A stretch of 64,000 bases of DNA, from assembly GCA_039583875.1 (NCBI GenBank), contig CM077150.1:45735261-45799260 (forward strand). Direction: 5' to 3'. The position numbers were made by a program, and so were the translations under genes. The first letter of the stretch is position 1. Every line of letters starts with the position of its first letter. The notes below the pieces were generated by a model. The model ran no database searches. It worked only from the letters and a program-made list of their open reading frames with translations, and was not told where the DNA came from. Shown here piece by piece: positions 11,355 to 22,962 of the stretch. Source of the DNA: Platanthera guangdongensis. Lineage: Eukaryota > Streptophyta > Magnoliopsida > Asparagales > Orchidaceae.

Positions 11355-13006
11355 TAAAAGAGAGGGTTAGACCTGATTTACTCTAGAGGGGGGGGGGAGG
11401 GTGAATAGAGTAATTTGAGATATTTTTGCTGTTTAGGTTATAATATCAAAGTAATGAAAAAGATACCAAGGTAACTAGAAAGCAATAGCAACATCAGTTA
11501 ATTTAATCTAAACACAACACAGATAACTTAATCTATCACAGCCACAGCAAGAACAAAAAGAAAAGGGAAACCAGACAACCCAAGAACTTTTATAGTGGTT
11601 TCCCAACCTTGGTACATCCACTATTCTGCCACCCTGGTAGGAATCCACTAACAGGTTTTGATTAGGTGACTGCCACCTTTGAGCTTTTGATCAGGTACTC
11701 AAAAACCAACTCAAGTCTTTCGATCAGGATACTTGCAACCAAAATAAACTTTTGAAGGGAGTTAATGAACCCTTTTTATAGTGGGAGAGAGAGAGAGATT
11801 GATGGTATCTTCTCTTTCTCTTTTCAACAGAGATGACTAGTGGATGTTGCTGTTGTCAAGAACTCCTCTCAATAACACTAGGAGTCTTGCACAGGGTGTA
11901 GGTCTTTAGTCTTTTGCCTTAACTTGAAAGAGATCCAGGAACTTCTAACTGATAGAAGTTTGATGTCCTTGAAGAATCCTCGAGTGAAGGTTGAAGAAGA
12001 CTCTTGATTTGTTATGATTGTTCTTCTTCTTCTTCAGTAATTTCAAGGAGATAATAATTTGTTTTCTATATAGAGAAGGTTCAGAATATTGTTGATGTTG
12101 ATCTCTTCTCTATGTGTCTCTTTCTATATTCTGTAAGTTCTATATGTTCTATCTGTTCTATATTCTTCTGGAGAAGAAAAATTGTTTTATATCTTCTGTC
12201 AAATTCTGCATTTGAATTTTAAATTCCATTATATTAATTACTGACGGCCTGGAGAATCGAATTCGGCTGGAGAGAATATTAGCGTTAATGGATTTTCCCA
12301 ACTATCCCATTAAAAACGGCAAGTAATATTCCTGATGAAGACCATAATCAATGCTGCCACTAACGACTATATTCAGAGAATGTAAGCATTGATTATTCAG
12401 GAATTACTCTAAGAGAATAAGGACAAAATGAGGAAAATTCCAAGTCTAGGACTACACAGAATTCATCGAGCAGAGAACAGATTTCGTCGACCTGAGTCCA
12501 AAGTTAGTCGACCAGAGAAATCGTGTTTGTCGACCTGGGAAATCTTATTCGTCGACCTGAGATCCAAGTTCGTCGACTGAGTTCAGCTAACTACTTTCTG
12601 TGAAGAACATCCCAATTCTGTGCTCCAAGTTCGTCGAGCTGATAATGTAACTTTGTCGACCTGAGTTCAGAGAAAGGATTTTGGACTTAATGTTTTGAAG
12701 TTGATCTCCCAAAATTCATAGACCTGAGCTCGAATATTATCGAGCTCAACTTAGAGAATTGACTCTGAGTTCATCGAGCGGAGCATGACTTTCGTCGAGT
12801 TGAGTTCGACAAACGTCGAACTCATTTTTCTGAACTGATTTTCTTCTAAGTCTGAGTCTTCTGCAGTGTTCTTTTGGCTGGTCCATGTGTGGTTGTTTCT
12901 AAGGACTTAGCCTAAAATCTAGGACACAGACATGACCCTGACTATACATGTTGGGTCAATAATCCTAGTTAGTGAACCTAACCCAAATCAAACTAGGCAT
13001 CCGACA
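11355..13006 (-). repeat. SIRE-1 left (3') LTR
   Basis: Aligns end to end with 28307-29940. On the - strand it starts TGTCGGATGCCTAG; the other end has mutated from TGAAAG to TAAAAG. A TATA-like TATAAAAAGG (- strand) lies near 11771-11780. Immediately inside the element is the purine tract. The U3 half (12440-12830) carries the TTCGTCGA motif array. Confidence 0.92.
12440..12830. repeat. TTCGTCGA-CTGAG motif array in SIRE-1 U3
   Basis: About a dozen copies of TTCGTCGACCTGAG or close variants (TTCATCGAGC, GTTAGTCGACC, TTTGTCGACCTG, TTCGTCGAGCTGA) are spread over 390 bp. Several face an inverted copy, for example the ATCGAGCTC and GAGCTCGAA pair near 12725-12750. Equivalent arrays lie at 29395-29760 (other LTR) and 57735-58045 (SIRE-2). 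Confidence 0.85.
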
Positions 13007-13209
13007 ATCTCCCCCTATTTCGGTGAGGTCACTAATACAAATGAAAACAAAAACATTCACAAAGCAAAAGAAATATATCTGGCAGAAAGATTAAAACATG
13101 CAGCAGATATTTACAATGTAGTTTTGTGCTAGTAAATAAATGAAGAGTTTAAGACACACTGAAACTGAACAACATATTCTCATTTTTTTCTTCATTTTCT
13201 TTTTTTGCT

Positions 13210-16200
13210 TATCCTCCTTTTCTTTGTCAGCAGGCTAAGTAAATTTGATCTCTCTGTTGGGGTTAGCAGGTTGACTCTTGGTCATAGTCATATCAGCAAC
13301 TCCAATGATATTGAGAGATGTGGCTCTAGGTACAACAGCCTCTGGGTGTAGATTCATATAGGCATCTACATTAAAGAATTTGTTAGCTTTTGCATACCTA
13401 TTCAATTCTTTTTTCCTGTATTTAGACATAGTAGAGTACTGAGATGGATCCTTTCCTTCAGCTTTGGCTTTATTTATCATGGATAATCCAACCAGTTCCT
13501 AGAACCTGGCCATTCTAGCAGTAGTCTCTATCTCTGGATCCACAAAGGGAATGGGAGGAGACTCAGGCCTTTTTGGATTGACAGCTTTTGCTGGTTCAGG
13601 AACTTGTTGTAGCTGTTGCTGAGGATATTACTGTTGTTGCTGATGTTGATGTTGTTGCCTATTAGAAGGGTACCTCTGCTGGCTGCTTCCTTGAGAAGAT
13701 GAGGATCTACCATGTTGTCTTTGGTATGTTTGAGTATATGAGGTAGACCTCTGAGATGAGCTGCCTGAAGCACCAGCAGCAGGTGGAGGAGGAGGACGAG
13801 GAGGTCCTTTCCTATGCCTTTGAGGAGGAGGAGAATATCTTCGGCTTTTCTTTCTTTCTTTTTGTTGATTCTTAGACAGCCACATCCAGGCTGGCATTCC
13901 AGAGTAAGGAGTAATTTTCTGTAAAATATAATAAGGAGTATCATGTGTTGGATTAGGCTTGGGTGCAGCAACTGGAGGGGCCTTACTTTTCTTTGAAACT
14001 TTCTTTTTAGCAGAAGAGCTATCATTAGAATGATCATTGTAATCATCATCATGCTCAGAGGAGCCTTGAGGATCATAATATAAGGGATTAATAGCCTTCC
14101 GAAGATCTTTGTCAATGTTCAGTTCTTTGTCAACTTTATTTTTAACCTGAGGCTGTGCTTGAGGTACTGGAGTTGGCGCTGGAGCAACTACTTGAGGTTT
14201 TGGAGCCTGAGGCTACTCAGCAGCTAATAAGTTTTCTTCCTCTATATTAGCCATGATGATTTCATCCAAGTGTGGCATTGGACCATCATCCATTTTGTAA
14301 GTAGGAGCTGAGACAGCTTCTGAAGAAGAGTTTTCCTTGGAGGGGTATTGTACAGTTGGTAGCTTTGTTGCTGCAAACATAGCCTTAAGTTGCTTGGCAA
14401 CTGTGGGGCTTATAGGTGCAGTGTATGGTGTAATGGCCAAAGAATGTTGATAAGGGGAGCTGGGAAGAATATCTCTGTGCACAAAATAGAATAATTATAA
14501 TAAAGAATTAAAAATAACTGTGGGATTTAGAATAAAATCACCAGCAGTATCAATTTCAGCCATAACTGGCTCATCCATTTCTATATATGAGTCAATTAAA
14601 TCTAATATTTCAGAGGGAGTGGCTGCTTCTTTTGGAGATTCTGACATTAAAGAATCTATTTCTGTTGTTTCTGCTGCTGCTGCTGCCTCTACTGCTGGAG
14701 CTTCTTCATCATGAAGCATCTCCCCCTGGCTGGCTGCAGAGGGCCCTGGAGCCAGTCCCCCAGAAGAAGGGACATGGGATAGAGAAACAACTTTAGCAGA
14801 GAGAGTATGGATGGAGGCAGTGAGGGGAGCTAGAGCATCATTTAGGAGTTTTTATAGAGTGGGAGAGATGAATGCTAGCAGATCCTTAGCAATATCAAAG
14901 AAGTTAAGATAAAGGGATTCTGGAGCAGTGTAGGAGTAGGGATTGTGATGACCACAATTTTAACAAATAGAAAATGCATTGGACATATTTGTGTGTGTGT
15001 AGTCAGGTATAGTGGATGGAAGGTCAGTTTGGATGAGTAGAGGGAAGGGGAGAGAGGGAGTTGTAGTTGTGGAAAGGGGAACTATTATTGTGGGGGAGGA
15101 GATGGGTTCCTGATGTGGAGATGGTCGAGGAAATAATAGATTGGAAGTGTGGGAGGAGATAAATATGTCAAGGTTTGTGATAGTTAAATTAGGTGGAAGT
15201 GGAGATTTATGTGGAGATTGTAAATTAGATTGATGTGGGGATTGTTGTGGTGATTTTTGTGGTGATGATAGGAGGTTGAATGAGGGTTCCTGCATGGAGG
15301 AGGATGGGATGTCAGAGATATATACTTGGGGAGAAGATGGAGGTGGAGATGGAGCTGGAGTTGGAATGTGGACTTGTTGTTGTTGTTGTGGTTGAGGTTG
15401 TGGAGAAGAAGGAATGGTGGAGGTGGAGGGAGATTCTTCTGGGGGTGAAGGAGCAGCTATGACTGCCCTTGTACTCTTCGAAGATCTTGTAGAAGAAGAA
15501 GTCGTGGTTGGCTTGGTTATCTTCCTCTCTCATCTGCCAAAGAGGATAGAGGTAAGCCTCTTAGAGGCATTGATGAACACTGGTGGGGAAACCAGATGCT
15601 CAGAAGCCTTCTCCTGCAGAAAAGTCCCCAAAATCCGGCGAAAGCAAACTTCTTTCGTATTATTTTTCTTTTTGTTTAAATCGATCAGCAGCTTGCCCCA
15701 ATTTGCTGCTTTCCTCTCTACCAGTGCACTTATCACTATGAATTGGTGCCTGGTTATGTAGTCGTGTGCAGTGTGTTTGCGCAGCAGCACCTTCCCGACT
15801 ACATCAGCCAAGAACTTATACTCGATAGATAGGTTCTTCTTTAACAACTTGTTTGGGTTCTCTCTAGAGTGATCCATTTTGAGCAACATATTGTCATACT
15901 CCTCATAGTCCATTTTGATGTCGTCATCTCCATTCAGGAAACCAAAAACTTTGGTTAGTATAATTGGGGAAAGGGAGACTGAGTTACCAGAAATTGTGCC
16001 TGTCAGGGTATCTTCTATTGCAGTAGAGGTAAAGACCTATTCTTTGATCTCTGTCATGGCAATCTTTATTCGGTGGGTCATGAACTGCTTTAGATTTTGA
16101 TTTTCAAACTACTTTAGAATATCCACAAAGATGGGATCAGAATGCTGGAAAGAGTCAAAATTAATATCGAAACCCATGTCAAATTTCATGGTGGACAGAG

Positions 16201-16219
16201 CATTCGCTGGAATCGCCAT
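13210..16219 (-). pseudogene. SIRE-1 envelope-position third ORF (broken)
   Basis: Follows RNase H in the position of the envelope-like ORF of SIRE elements. The likely start is ATG at 16217-16219 (MAIPANAL...), which is shared with SIRE-2. The N-terminal part (about 15530-16219) contains KLLKKNLSIEYKFLADVVGKVLL and VERKAANWGKLL, resembling the N-terminal domain often annotated in plant SIRE env-like proteins. A Pro/Ser/Thr-rich stretch follows (14960-15530). Then comes a conserved NCGHH...PYS and LYLNFFDIAKDLLAFISPTL block (about 14870-14985), acidic and Ala-rich segments, a Gln-rich stretch (about 13620-13690), and a C-terminal block with AKANKFFNVDAYMNLHPE (13235-13480). At least six stops or shifts break it. 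I see no clear transmembrane helix or signal peptide, so the envelope label rests on position only. Confidence 0.75.
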
Positions 16220-16324
16220 GGATGCACCTGTAAGAGAGAAACAAAGGTCAAGTACAAAGGAACTGAAAGCGCGGGATGGAGGTCGAAGCAAACCTATATA
16301 TAAGGTTTTCAGAATATGAACCGA

Positions 16325-16600
16325 CAGAATCTGTTCGACGAAAAATAGAAGTTCTTCGATCTGAGGTCGACGAAATATTTTATAGTCAAAAGAATTTGTC
16401 GATATCTGTCAGAAGATGTGAAAACATTTCGTCGAGCTCCGTTCGACGAAAGTTTTCTGAAGGAAATTCGTCGATCTCCGGTCGACAAAAATAACTTCAC
16501 TCATAGAGAATTCGTTGATCTCCGTTCGACGAATTGCTCTCGAACTTTTCTCTATTCGTCGATCTCTGTTCGACGAACTTTGAAAAATTCTTCGACCATA
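16325..16600. repeat. Hairpin array in SIRE-1 pol-env gap
   Basis: Six units start at 16352, 16395, 16428, 16467, 16511 and 16555. The best have perfect 8-bp arms TTCGTCGA and TCGACGAA around a 7-nt spacer (for example 16555-16577). They lie between the end of RNase H (stop at 16609) and the start of the third ORF (16219). SIRE-2 has the same array with nearly the same spacing at 61450-61674. Confidence 0.88.
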
Positions 16601-16608
16601 GACATAAA

Positions 16609-18200
16609 TCAAATTAAAGCTTCTCCATTTATCATACCAATCTGATTTATGAAGAATATATGGTTCCTCTCATCCAAAGGTTTGGTGAAGATATCTGCTT
16701 TTTGTAGATCAGTGTAGATATAAACAAGATTAATTTTATTTTTATCTACACACTCTCTAATGAAATGGTGCCTGATGTCTATATGCTTAGTCCTACTATG
16801 ATGGACTGGATTTTGTGCTATGGATATAGCACTTGTGTTGTCACATAGTGGAGTTGAATTATTTAAGTTGAACCCATAATCTAGAAGTTGGTTCTGAATC
16901 CACAGCATCTAGGAACAACAACTACCAGCTGCTATATATTCTGCTTCAGCAGTTGAAGTGGACATAGATGACTATTTTTTGCTAAACCAAGAGACTAATC
17001 TCATACTAAGGAATTGACATGTTCCTGAGGTACTTTTTCTGTCTACTCTTCATCCAGTAAAGTCAGCATCTGAATATCGAGTTAACTCAAATTCTGACTC
17101 AGTGGGATACCAAAGTCCTAGACTAGGATAACTCTTTATATATCTTAAAATCCTTTTTAAGAAAATTAGGTGAGATTCTTTAGGGTTCACCTGGAACCTA
17201 TCACAAAGACATATAACAAACATTATGTCAGGTGTGCTTGCTGTAAGGTATAGTAGGGACCCAAAAATGCCCCTATATAATTTATGATCAACAGGTTTCC
17301 CATACTCATCAGAATCTATTACAACATTAGTTGTCATGGGTGTTTTCTTTACTGAGGCAACAGCCATCCCAAACTTTTTGGGAAGCTCCTTAGCATACTT
17401 AGCCTGAGATATGAAGATGCCATCAGGTAGCTGCTTCACTTGGAGACCAAGGAAGTAGGAGAGCTCACCCATGCTACTCATTTCAAACTTTGAATGCATG
17501 AGGTCAGAAAACCTCTTACATTATTTAGAATCAGTAGACCCAAATATATTATCATCTACATAAATTTATACTAACAATATTTGATCCTTATGGTGCCTAG
17601 TGAATAATGTCCTATCTATAATGCCTCTAAAAAATTTATGCTCTATCAAGAAGCTAGCTAAGGTCTCATACCAAGTTCTTGGATCTTGCTTTAAACCATA
17701 GAGAGCTTTATGCAATCTAAAGACATATGAGGGATGAGTTGGAGAGATGAAACCTGGAGGTTGTTCAACATAAACCTCTTTTTTAAGTTCTCCATTCAAA
17801 AAGTCACTCTTGACATCCATTTGATAGACTTTAAATTTCTTGTAGGCAGCATATGCAAGGAAAATCCTGATTTATTCCAACCTTGCAATAGGAGCAAATG
17901 TCTGGTCATAGTCAATCCCTTCCTCTTGCTTATAACCTTGAGCAACCAGCCTTGCTTTATTCCTTATGATGAAACCTTAGGCATCCAGCTTGTTTCTATA
18001 TACCCACTTAGTTCCAATGACTGGATAGTCTTTGGGTCTTGGAACTAAGTCTCAAACTCTGCGTCTCTCAAATTGATTGAGATCCTCTTGCATTGCAATA
18101 ATCCAGTATGGATCTGGCTCTGCATCTTTGATGGATTGTGGCTCAATTTGAGATATGAAGTAGACATACATCAAATCTTGGTTGAGTTGATGCCTTATCT
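16609..18200 (-). pseudogene. SIRE-1 reverse transcriptase and RNase H (broken)
   Basis: Copia RT and RNase H read right to left. The finger/palm block [24 protein letters not shown] is near 17750-17820, with its stop-broken upstream part near 17830-18050. KALYGLKQ is near 17700. The catalytic Y-V-D-D is present at 17551-17562 but has a stop three codons upstream and another downstream. MGELSYFLGLQVKQ and the GSLLYLTASTPDI block lie at 17050-17499. RNase H (16609-16990) keeps CDNTSAISIAQNPVHHSRTKHIDIRHHFIRE and ADIFTKPLDE. The enzyme would have copied element RNA into DNA in the particle. Overall order and motifs are normal; several stops make it inactive. Confidence 0.9.
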
Positions 18201-18973
18201 ACACACCAACTAACATGTCTCCAAACACTTGAGATATGCAGCGATCTCTAAGTGTGACAAATTCAGTGGGTGGAGTTGGTTGTTCAACAGCTTGGGGAGT
18301 AAATTCCTCTTGTGGAATTAGGTTTGCTATTGTTGGTTCATCACTGATTACAATGTATTCTTCTTCACTTTCTTTAGCACCTTATGGAGAAGGATGGTTA
18401 ACTGCCTCATTGGTGAGGGTTAGTTTATTAAGCTTCTCACACAAATTATGTTCCTGTAAAGATTCATTTGTAGAAGAAGTCTACTCCTTAAAAAACATGT
18501 TAGTATCATCAAATGAAACATGGATAGATTCTTCAATTTTTAAGGTAGATTTGTTATACACCCTATAAGCCTTGCTTACTTGGGAATATCCAAGAAAAAT
18601 TCCCATTTCAGGCTTGACTTCAAACTTTTTAATGTGTTTCTTATTGTTGTTGTGTATATAACATAAACATCCAAAACATTTAAAGTAGTCTACTTTATGT
18701 TTCTTCCCTTTTAGTAGCTCATAAGGAGTATTATTCCTAAGCTTGTGTATAAGACTTCTATTCAACACATAATTTGTTGTACTTACAGCCTCTGCCCAAA
18801 AGGATAGGGCAAATAAGCATCTCCAAGTAATGTGCCTAATGATTCAATTAGTGTTCTATTCTTCCATTTAGCAACCCCATTTTGTTGAGGTGTTCTAGGA
18901 GCTGAGAAGCAATGTCTGACACCTTCCTTCCTACAGAACTCTTGCATAAGAAGAGACTCAAACTCAGTACCAT
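18201..18973 (-). pseudogene. SIRE-1 integrase, C-terminal half, and linker
   Basis: This is the downstream half of an integrase cut by the gag-only element. Right at the junction the frame resumes with GTEFESLLMQEF, followed by HCFSAPRTPQQNGVAKWKNRTL (18850-18930). That block contains the P-Q-Q-N-G-V stretch that carries the last catalytic region of Copia integrases. The rest continues to CFGCLCYIHNNNK and VKPEMGIFLGYS (18481-18768), the typical C-terminal domain. 18201-18480 is the poorly conserved linker to RT. Two stops separate the blocks. The N-terminal half lies 6.3 kb away at 25250-25700, and the two halves meet exactly at the target duplication. Confidence 0.9.
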
Positions 18974-21262
18974 TGTAACGCCCCCACCTGTCACATGACA
19001 TATAACGGTGGGTCCGGCCGGGGCCCCACGCCATATCTCACAGACAAAGCGAAGGAATCACGTGTGGAAATCAAACTCTACTCGTATCCTTAACTCATTC
19101 CATTCTAGCACAACATCTTTTATGAGCATGAACTCAAACAAGAATGTCCACCCATATATAAATAGCACATTTATATAAAAACACCAGGAATGTATACAAC
19201 TCACACACCCTGGCCTTATGGCCTTACAAATTCCTCTTTCACAACAACAATTTCGTACATCGGCACGCAGGCCGGCCACACATGAAATCCAAACAACACT
19301 CTCCGCATGGCCTTCAAGGGCCTCATCAAGCTGCCATTTCACTTATGCTTTCCAAACCGCAGCACCTGCAATTCATCATCCAAACCAACACAGAAAACAA
19401 AGTAACGGTCAGGATTGCTGACCCATTATAACGACCCTACCCCCTACCCGGGGTAGTGGTTCCTTCCCTGTACACAGTGCTTCCTTTTTCATCAAGCATC
19501 AGCAAACATCACCAAATTATATCATAGGATCATTCTCTTTATGCCACTATCTAACAAACACATCACACCACAAACGCTGGAGTCCACCAACGCTCCGTAC
19601 ACTCAGGGCACCTTCTTGGCGTACCGGAATCCACCGTCGTACACCGCTGTCTCTCGAGGTGTTAACTTGTTGGTTGACCGGCCCTAGTCTACCAGCTCGC
19701 AGGCTGGCGACATCCCGCCCAAGCCACTCAGAGGTCCATCCTCACAGCATCACAAACAGAGCAGACCGACCCACACTCCGTGGTGTAGCAAGCCGGGTTT
19801 ATCTAAGCTCCCCAGGCAATGTCTACCCATCGGTCCCCCTCCTAATCCGATCGACCCACAACATGTGGTGCAGCAACCCGGGTTTAACTCGGCTCCCCTA
19901 GCATTGCCGCCCATCGATCCTACCTTTAACTAGATCAACCCACCCTAGTGGTGTAACAGGCCGGGTTTACCACGCGCTCCCCAGGCGTGCTACCAATTGA
20001 TCATCTCACAACCAGGAGCTTCACCAAAGCCTCCTCACAATCATCACATCCATACATTCATCACAACAGAAATCCGTTTTGCACATCATCAAAGCCACGG
20101 AGTCTCCTCCGGTTTACCCATGAACATCACCAATCCAGACTATCGGTCCAGATGGGCTTCACACAGCATGCCTACGCCGTACTCCATATTTCCGGCTCTA
20201 AATGCAGACTTACAAAGGAATAACTTCCGCGATCCACCTCTTGGTGGAGGATTCCAAGCACATGTATAGAGAAAGGACTTCGATGTCCAAGAAGGAGATC
20301 GTTACCCTTGACGATCGCTTCGGCGCCATGAAGTAGCCGGATGGAAATCACCGCCTCGGCTCTGCCTTCACGAATCCGCTCTCGGATCTTCGATCCGCAC
20401 TCCGCAGCTCCTACAGCAGCTGGAAGACTCCTCCCTTCTCTCTCCCTTAGGCCTTTCCCCTTTCTTTCCTTTAGAATGGAAATGAAGAAGAAGAAGAAGA
20501 AGAGAAGATAAAGGATTTATCTTCAAATCTCGGCCTCCAAGACACCTGGACAAAGCCCAGCCACTGGATCCAGGAAGAGGGAAACAAACGGCTCAGATCT
20601 GGCCAGAAAACCCAAAACACGGCCTGACACGCCCTGTGACACGCCCGTGTCACAGGCCGTGTCCCCCTAAAGCGGCAGGCAACCGACTCAAATCAACCAG
20701 TACATGCCCGTGTGACACGCCCGTGTCACGGCCGTGTACCCGACACGCCCTCAGACACGCCCGTGTTTGAGGCCGTGTACCTCAACAGAAATAATCCCAA
20801 TCCAACCCGAGACTTCACACGGCCTGGCACACGGCTAGGCACACGCCCGTGTTCCTGGCCGTGTGCACCAGGACACACCCGTGTCCTTCTAACACGGCCT
20901 AACCCGAGACGTCGAGCTAAATTCGACGCCCACTGACACGCCCTGTGACACGCCCGTGTCACAGGCCGTGTCCTCACGGGAAACCCGATACTCGACGATC
21001 GTCGAGAATACTCGCCGAACCTATGACACGGCAGCCGATACGGCCGTGTCCTGGGCCGTGTGCCCCACTCTCGATGATATCCCGCGAAAATCGTCGACAC
21101 CAAGGCCCGATCGTCGACACAACCCGACACGCCCTGCGACACGCCCGTGTCGCAGGCCGTGTCACATGACACGCCCTGGGACACGCCCGTGTCCCAGGCC
21201 GTGTCACCCAGGCCTGAACCCGATTTTGCTCAAAATGATCCTCTTGACTTCAGGGTGTTACA
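18974..21262 (-). repeat. Gag-only element, 3' LTR (left copy)
   Basis: Near-identical to 22963-25249. TATA-like sequences (TATATAAA on the - strand, about 19158-19180) lie about 190-205 bp from the left end. This would leave a U3 of about 2.1 kb and a short R-U5. The U3 part near 20620-21210 is packed with palindromic ACACG/CGTGT repeats. Open frames in it are unsupported. Confidence 0.95.
20620..21210. repeat. Covarying 38-nt palindromes in gag-only LTR
   Basis: Four clean units (20626-20663, 20935-20972, 21126-21163, 21168-21205), one slightly imperfect unit (20742-20779) and several looser ones. Each starts GACACGCCCT, has the core GACACGCCCGTGTC and ends AGGCCGTGTC, forming a near-perfect inverted repeat. 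The inner arm bases differ between units but stay complementary: CTGTG with CACAG, CTGCG with CGCAG, CTGGG with CCCAG. The same cluster is at 24607-25203 in the other LTR, where the 20742 unit also pairs fully (CTCAG with CTGAG). Confidence 0.9.
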
Positions 21263-21290
21263 ATCCTCCCCCCCTTCAAATAATTTCGTC
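21263..21290 (-). other. Gag-only element polypurine tract
   Basis: On the - strand a run GAAGGGGGGGGAGGA ends 1-2 bases from the LTR start TGTAACACCCTG. It is an intact-looking plus-strand primer. Confidence 0.9.
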
Positions 21291-21631
21291 CTCGAAATTT
21301 GACTTCAAATAGCCAATGAGGCATAATCATCACCAAAGCGTACACCACAATTCTCCGCACACACTAACAAACAGACAACACAACAAACAGCCCTAACTGC
21401 CACTTGTGCACATGCAGCCACATACAACCTCAAAACAAAATAACCGAATTGATGGATTCCAGCACAAGCACAAGAGCTCGACAACTAGAGATATCAAGTG
21501 ATACATCAACATCATGTCCATCAACCAGCCAGTTCAACCAAAAGTGAAGCACATCAGCTATTAGTCATCACACTTGCTAGCAACACATAGTTACATACAC
21601 AACTTAACATTGAAATCATTCACATCACCGC

Positions 21632-22794
21632 TCACTTCTGCTCAGCCTCGCGATTTTGAAATTCGCGACTCAAAGATAAATGAACCGCTCGAGGCTGAAT
21701 TTCACCAACTGAACTTTGCGGCTCCTGTACTTCCATCGCATGCAATCTAGGTTGCGTCCGGGGTGCAGATGACTCGGCCACTGCTTTCCCTTTTTCTTCA
21801 TATGACGCACCTGTCTTTTTCTCACTCCCTGGAGGGGCATTCCAACAAAATTTCGCGATATGTCCTGGCTGCCCACACTTATAGCATATACGTGTATCCA
21901 CACGTCCTGGCCCATACGTCGGGGGCGACGAAACAGTCAACGGCGCTGATTCCACCTGTCTAAATCTTTTCTTTTCTTGTCGTCGAAACGCCGATTGATC
22001 CACTTGCGACATTTTAACGTCGGACTTTTCCCTTGCCAGTCTCTTATTCTCTCGTACTCGCTTCATATCCTTCTCCAACGCACGAGCTGTATCGACCAAC
22101 GCCTGAAAGCCTTGGCTCACCGAACGCGAAAGTGCCAACCTCAAATCATCCTGCAGTCCTCCATAAAACCGATTTGTCTTTCGCGCTTCCTCCGCAAAGG
22201 TCGATCCTGCATATCTTCCCAACCTTGTAAATTCATGCAGGTAGGTATCAATATCTTGCTCACCCTGCACCAAGCGGAGAAACTCATTTTCCATCGCAAT
22301 CCTCTGCGACACTGGCACATACTTGGCTAAAAATAGTTGGGAGAATTCCTCCATCGAAATCTCCGTTAAACCTCGACCTGCCAAGTGGTGCACTTCAATT
22401 TCATCCCACCATAATCTCGCCTCTCCTTCCAACAGAAAAGTGGCCATCATCACTTTCTGTTCTTCGACCGTCCTGATTGCGGTTAGGATTCGTTTTCCTC
22501 TTGCCAACCAATCTTCTGCCTGCGTTGGTGAAAGCGCTCCACAAACGTCGGTGGGTGAAAGTGCATAAAACGTGACAATGCGTCGTCACTTGCTTGCCCT
22601 TCCACCACCTCGGCAGCATGCTCTTGCCTTCCACCAGGTCTTGCTTGTCCCGTTGGGTGTGCTTGTAACACTGCAAGTACTGTCTCCGCCACCACCCGTA
22701 TAGCCTCTGCCGAGGGAGGCATCGGCACTTCCACGGGTGCTGCACTTTCATCCGACCGCTGAGGCTCAGACGTCCCAGCTCCATCCCTCGCCAC
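21632..22794 (-). pseudogene. Gag of the gag-only element (one frameshift)
   Basis: Gypsy-type gag in two overlapping frames. The first part (22483-22794) has an Ala/Pro-rich leader and HFHPPTFVERF. The second (21632-22507) continues with the capsid core EGEARLWWDEIEV, EFSQLFLAKYVP, GEQDIDTYLHEFTRLGRYA and RKTNRFYGGLQDDLRLAL. It ends with the zinc knuckle C-Y-K-C-G-Q-P-G-H-I-A-K-F-C, intact C-x2-C-x4-H-x4-C, near 21836-21880. A 1-nt indel near 22535-22550 separates the parts; otherwise no stop is seen over about 380 codons. The first frame has no ATG. Its earliest codon after an in-frame TAG is GTG at 22792-22794, so the start may have mutated or be supplied by splicing. The tail after the knuckle is Gln/Glu-rich. 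21291-21631 is non-coding. Confidence 0.9.
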
Positions 22795-22943
22795 CTATCA
22801 ATGTACAGGACACCATTAAATTCGTCCAAATCATAACGGTCCTGGTACATTGACTACACACTCACGCACATCATGTGCATGACATACATTCCTAGTGGAC
22901 ATTCATGAGTTCAATTATGTTCTCTCCTCCCAAACAATCTAAA
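22795..22943. other. Leader of the gag-only element
   Basis: Short untranslated leader between primer site and gag. An open frame in another phase (MYQDRYDLDEFNG...) crosses it but does not join gag. Confidence 0.6.
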
Positions 22944-22959
22944 CCTGGCTCTGATACCA
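22944..22959 (-). other. Gag-only element primer-binding site
   Basis: On the - strand TGGTATCAGAGCCAGG lies 3 bases from the LTR end; initiator-Met tRNA type. Confidence 0.93.
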
Positions 22960-22962
22960 CTT

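Noticed and set aside
13528..14115. 195-codon Leu/Lys-rich frame in SIRE-1
   Set aside because: Shifted frame of the third ORF. The homologous frame in SIRE-2 supports the Ser/Gln-rich reading instead.
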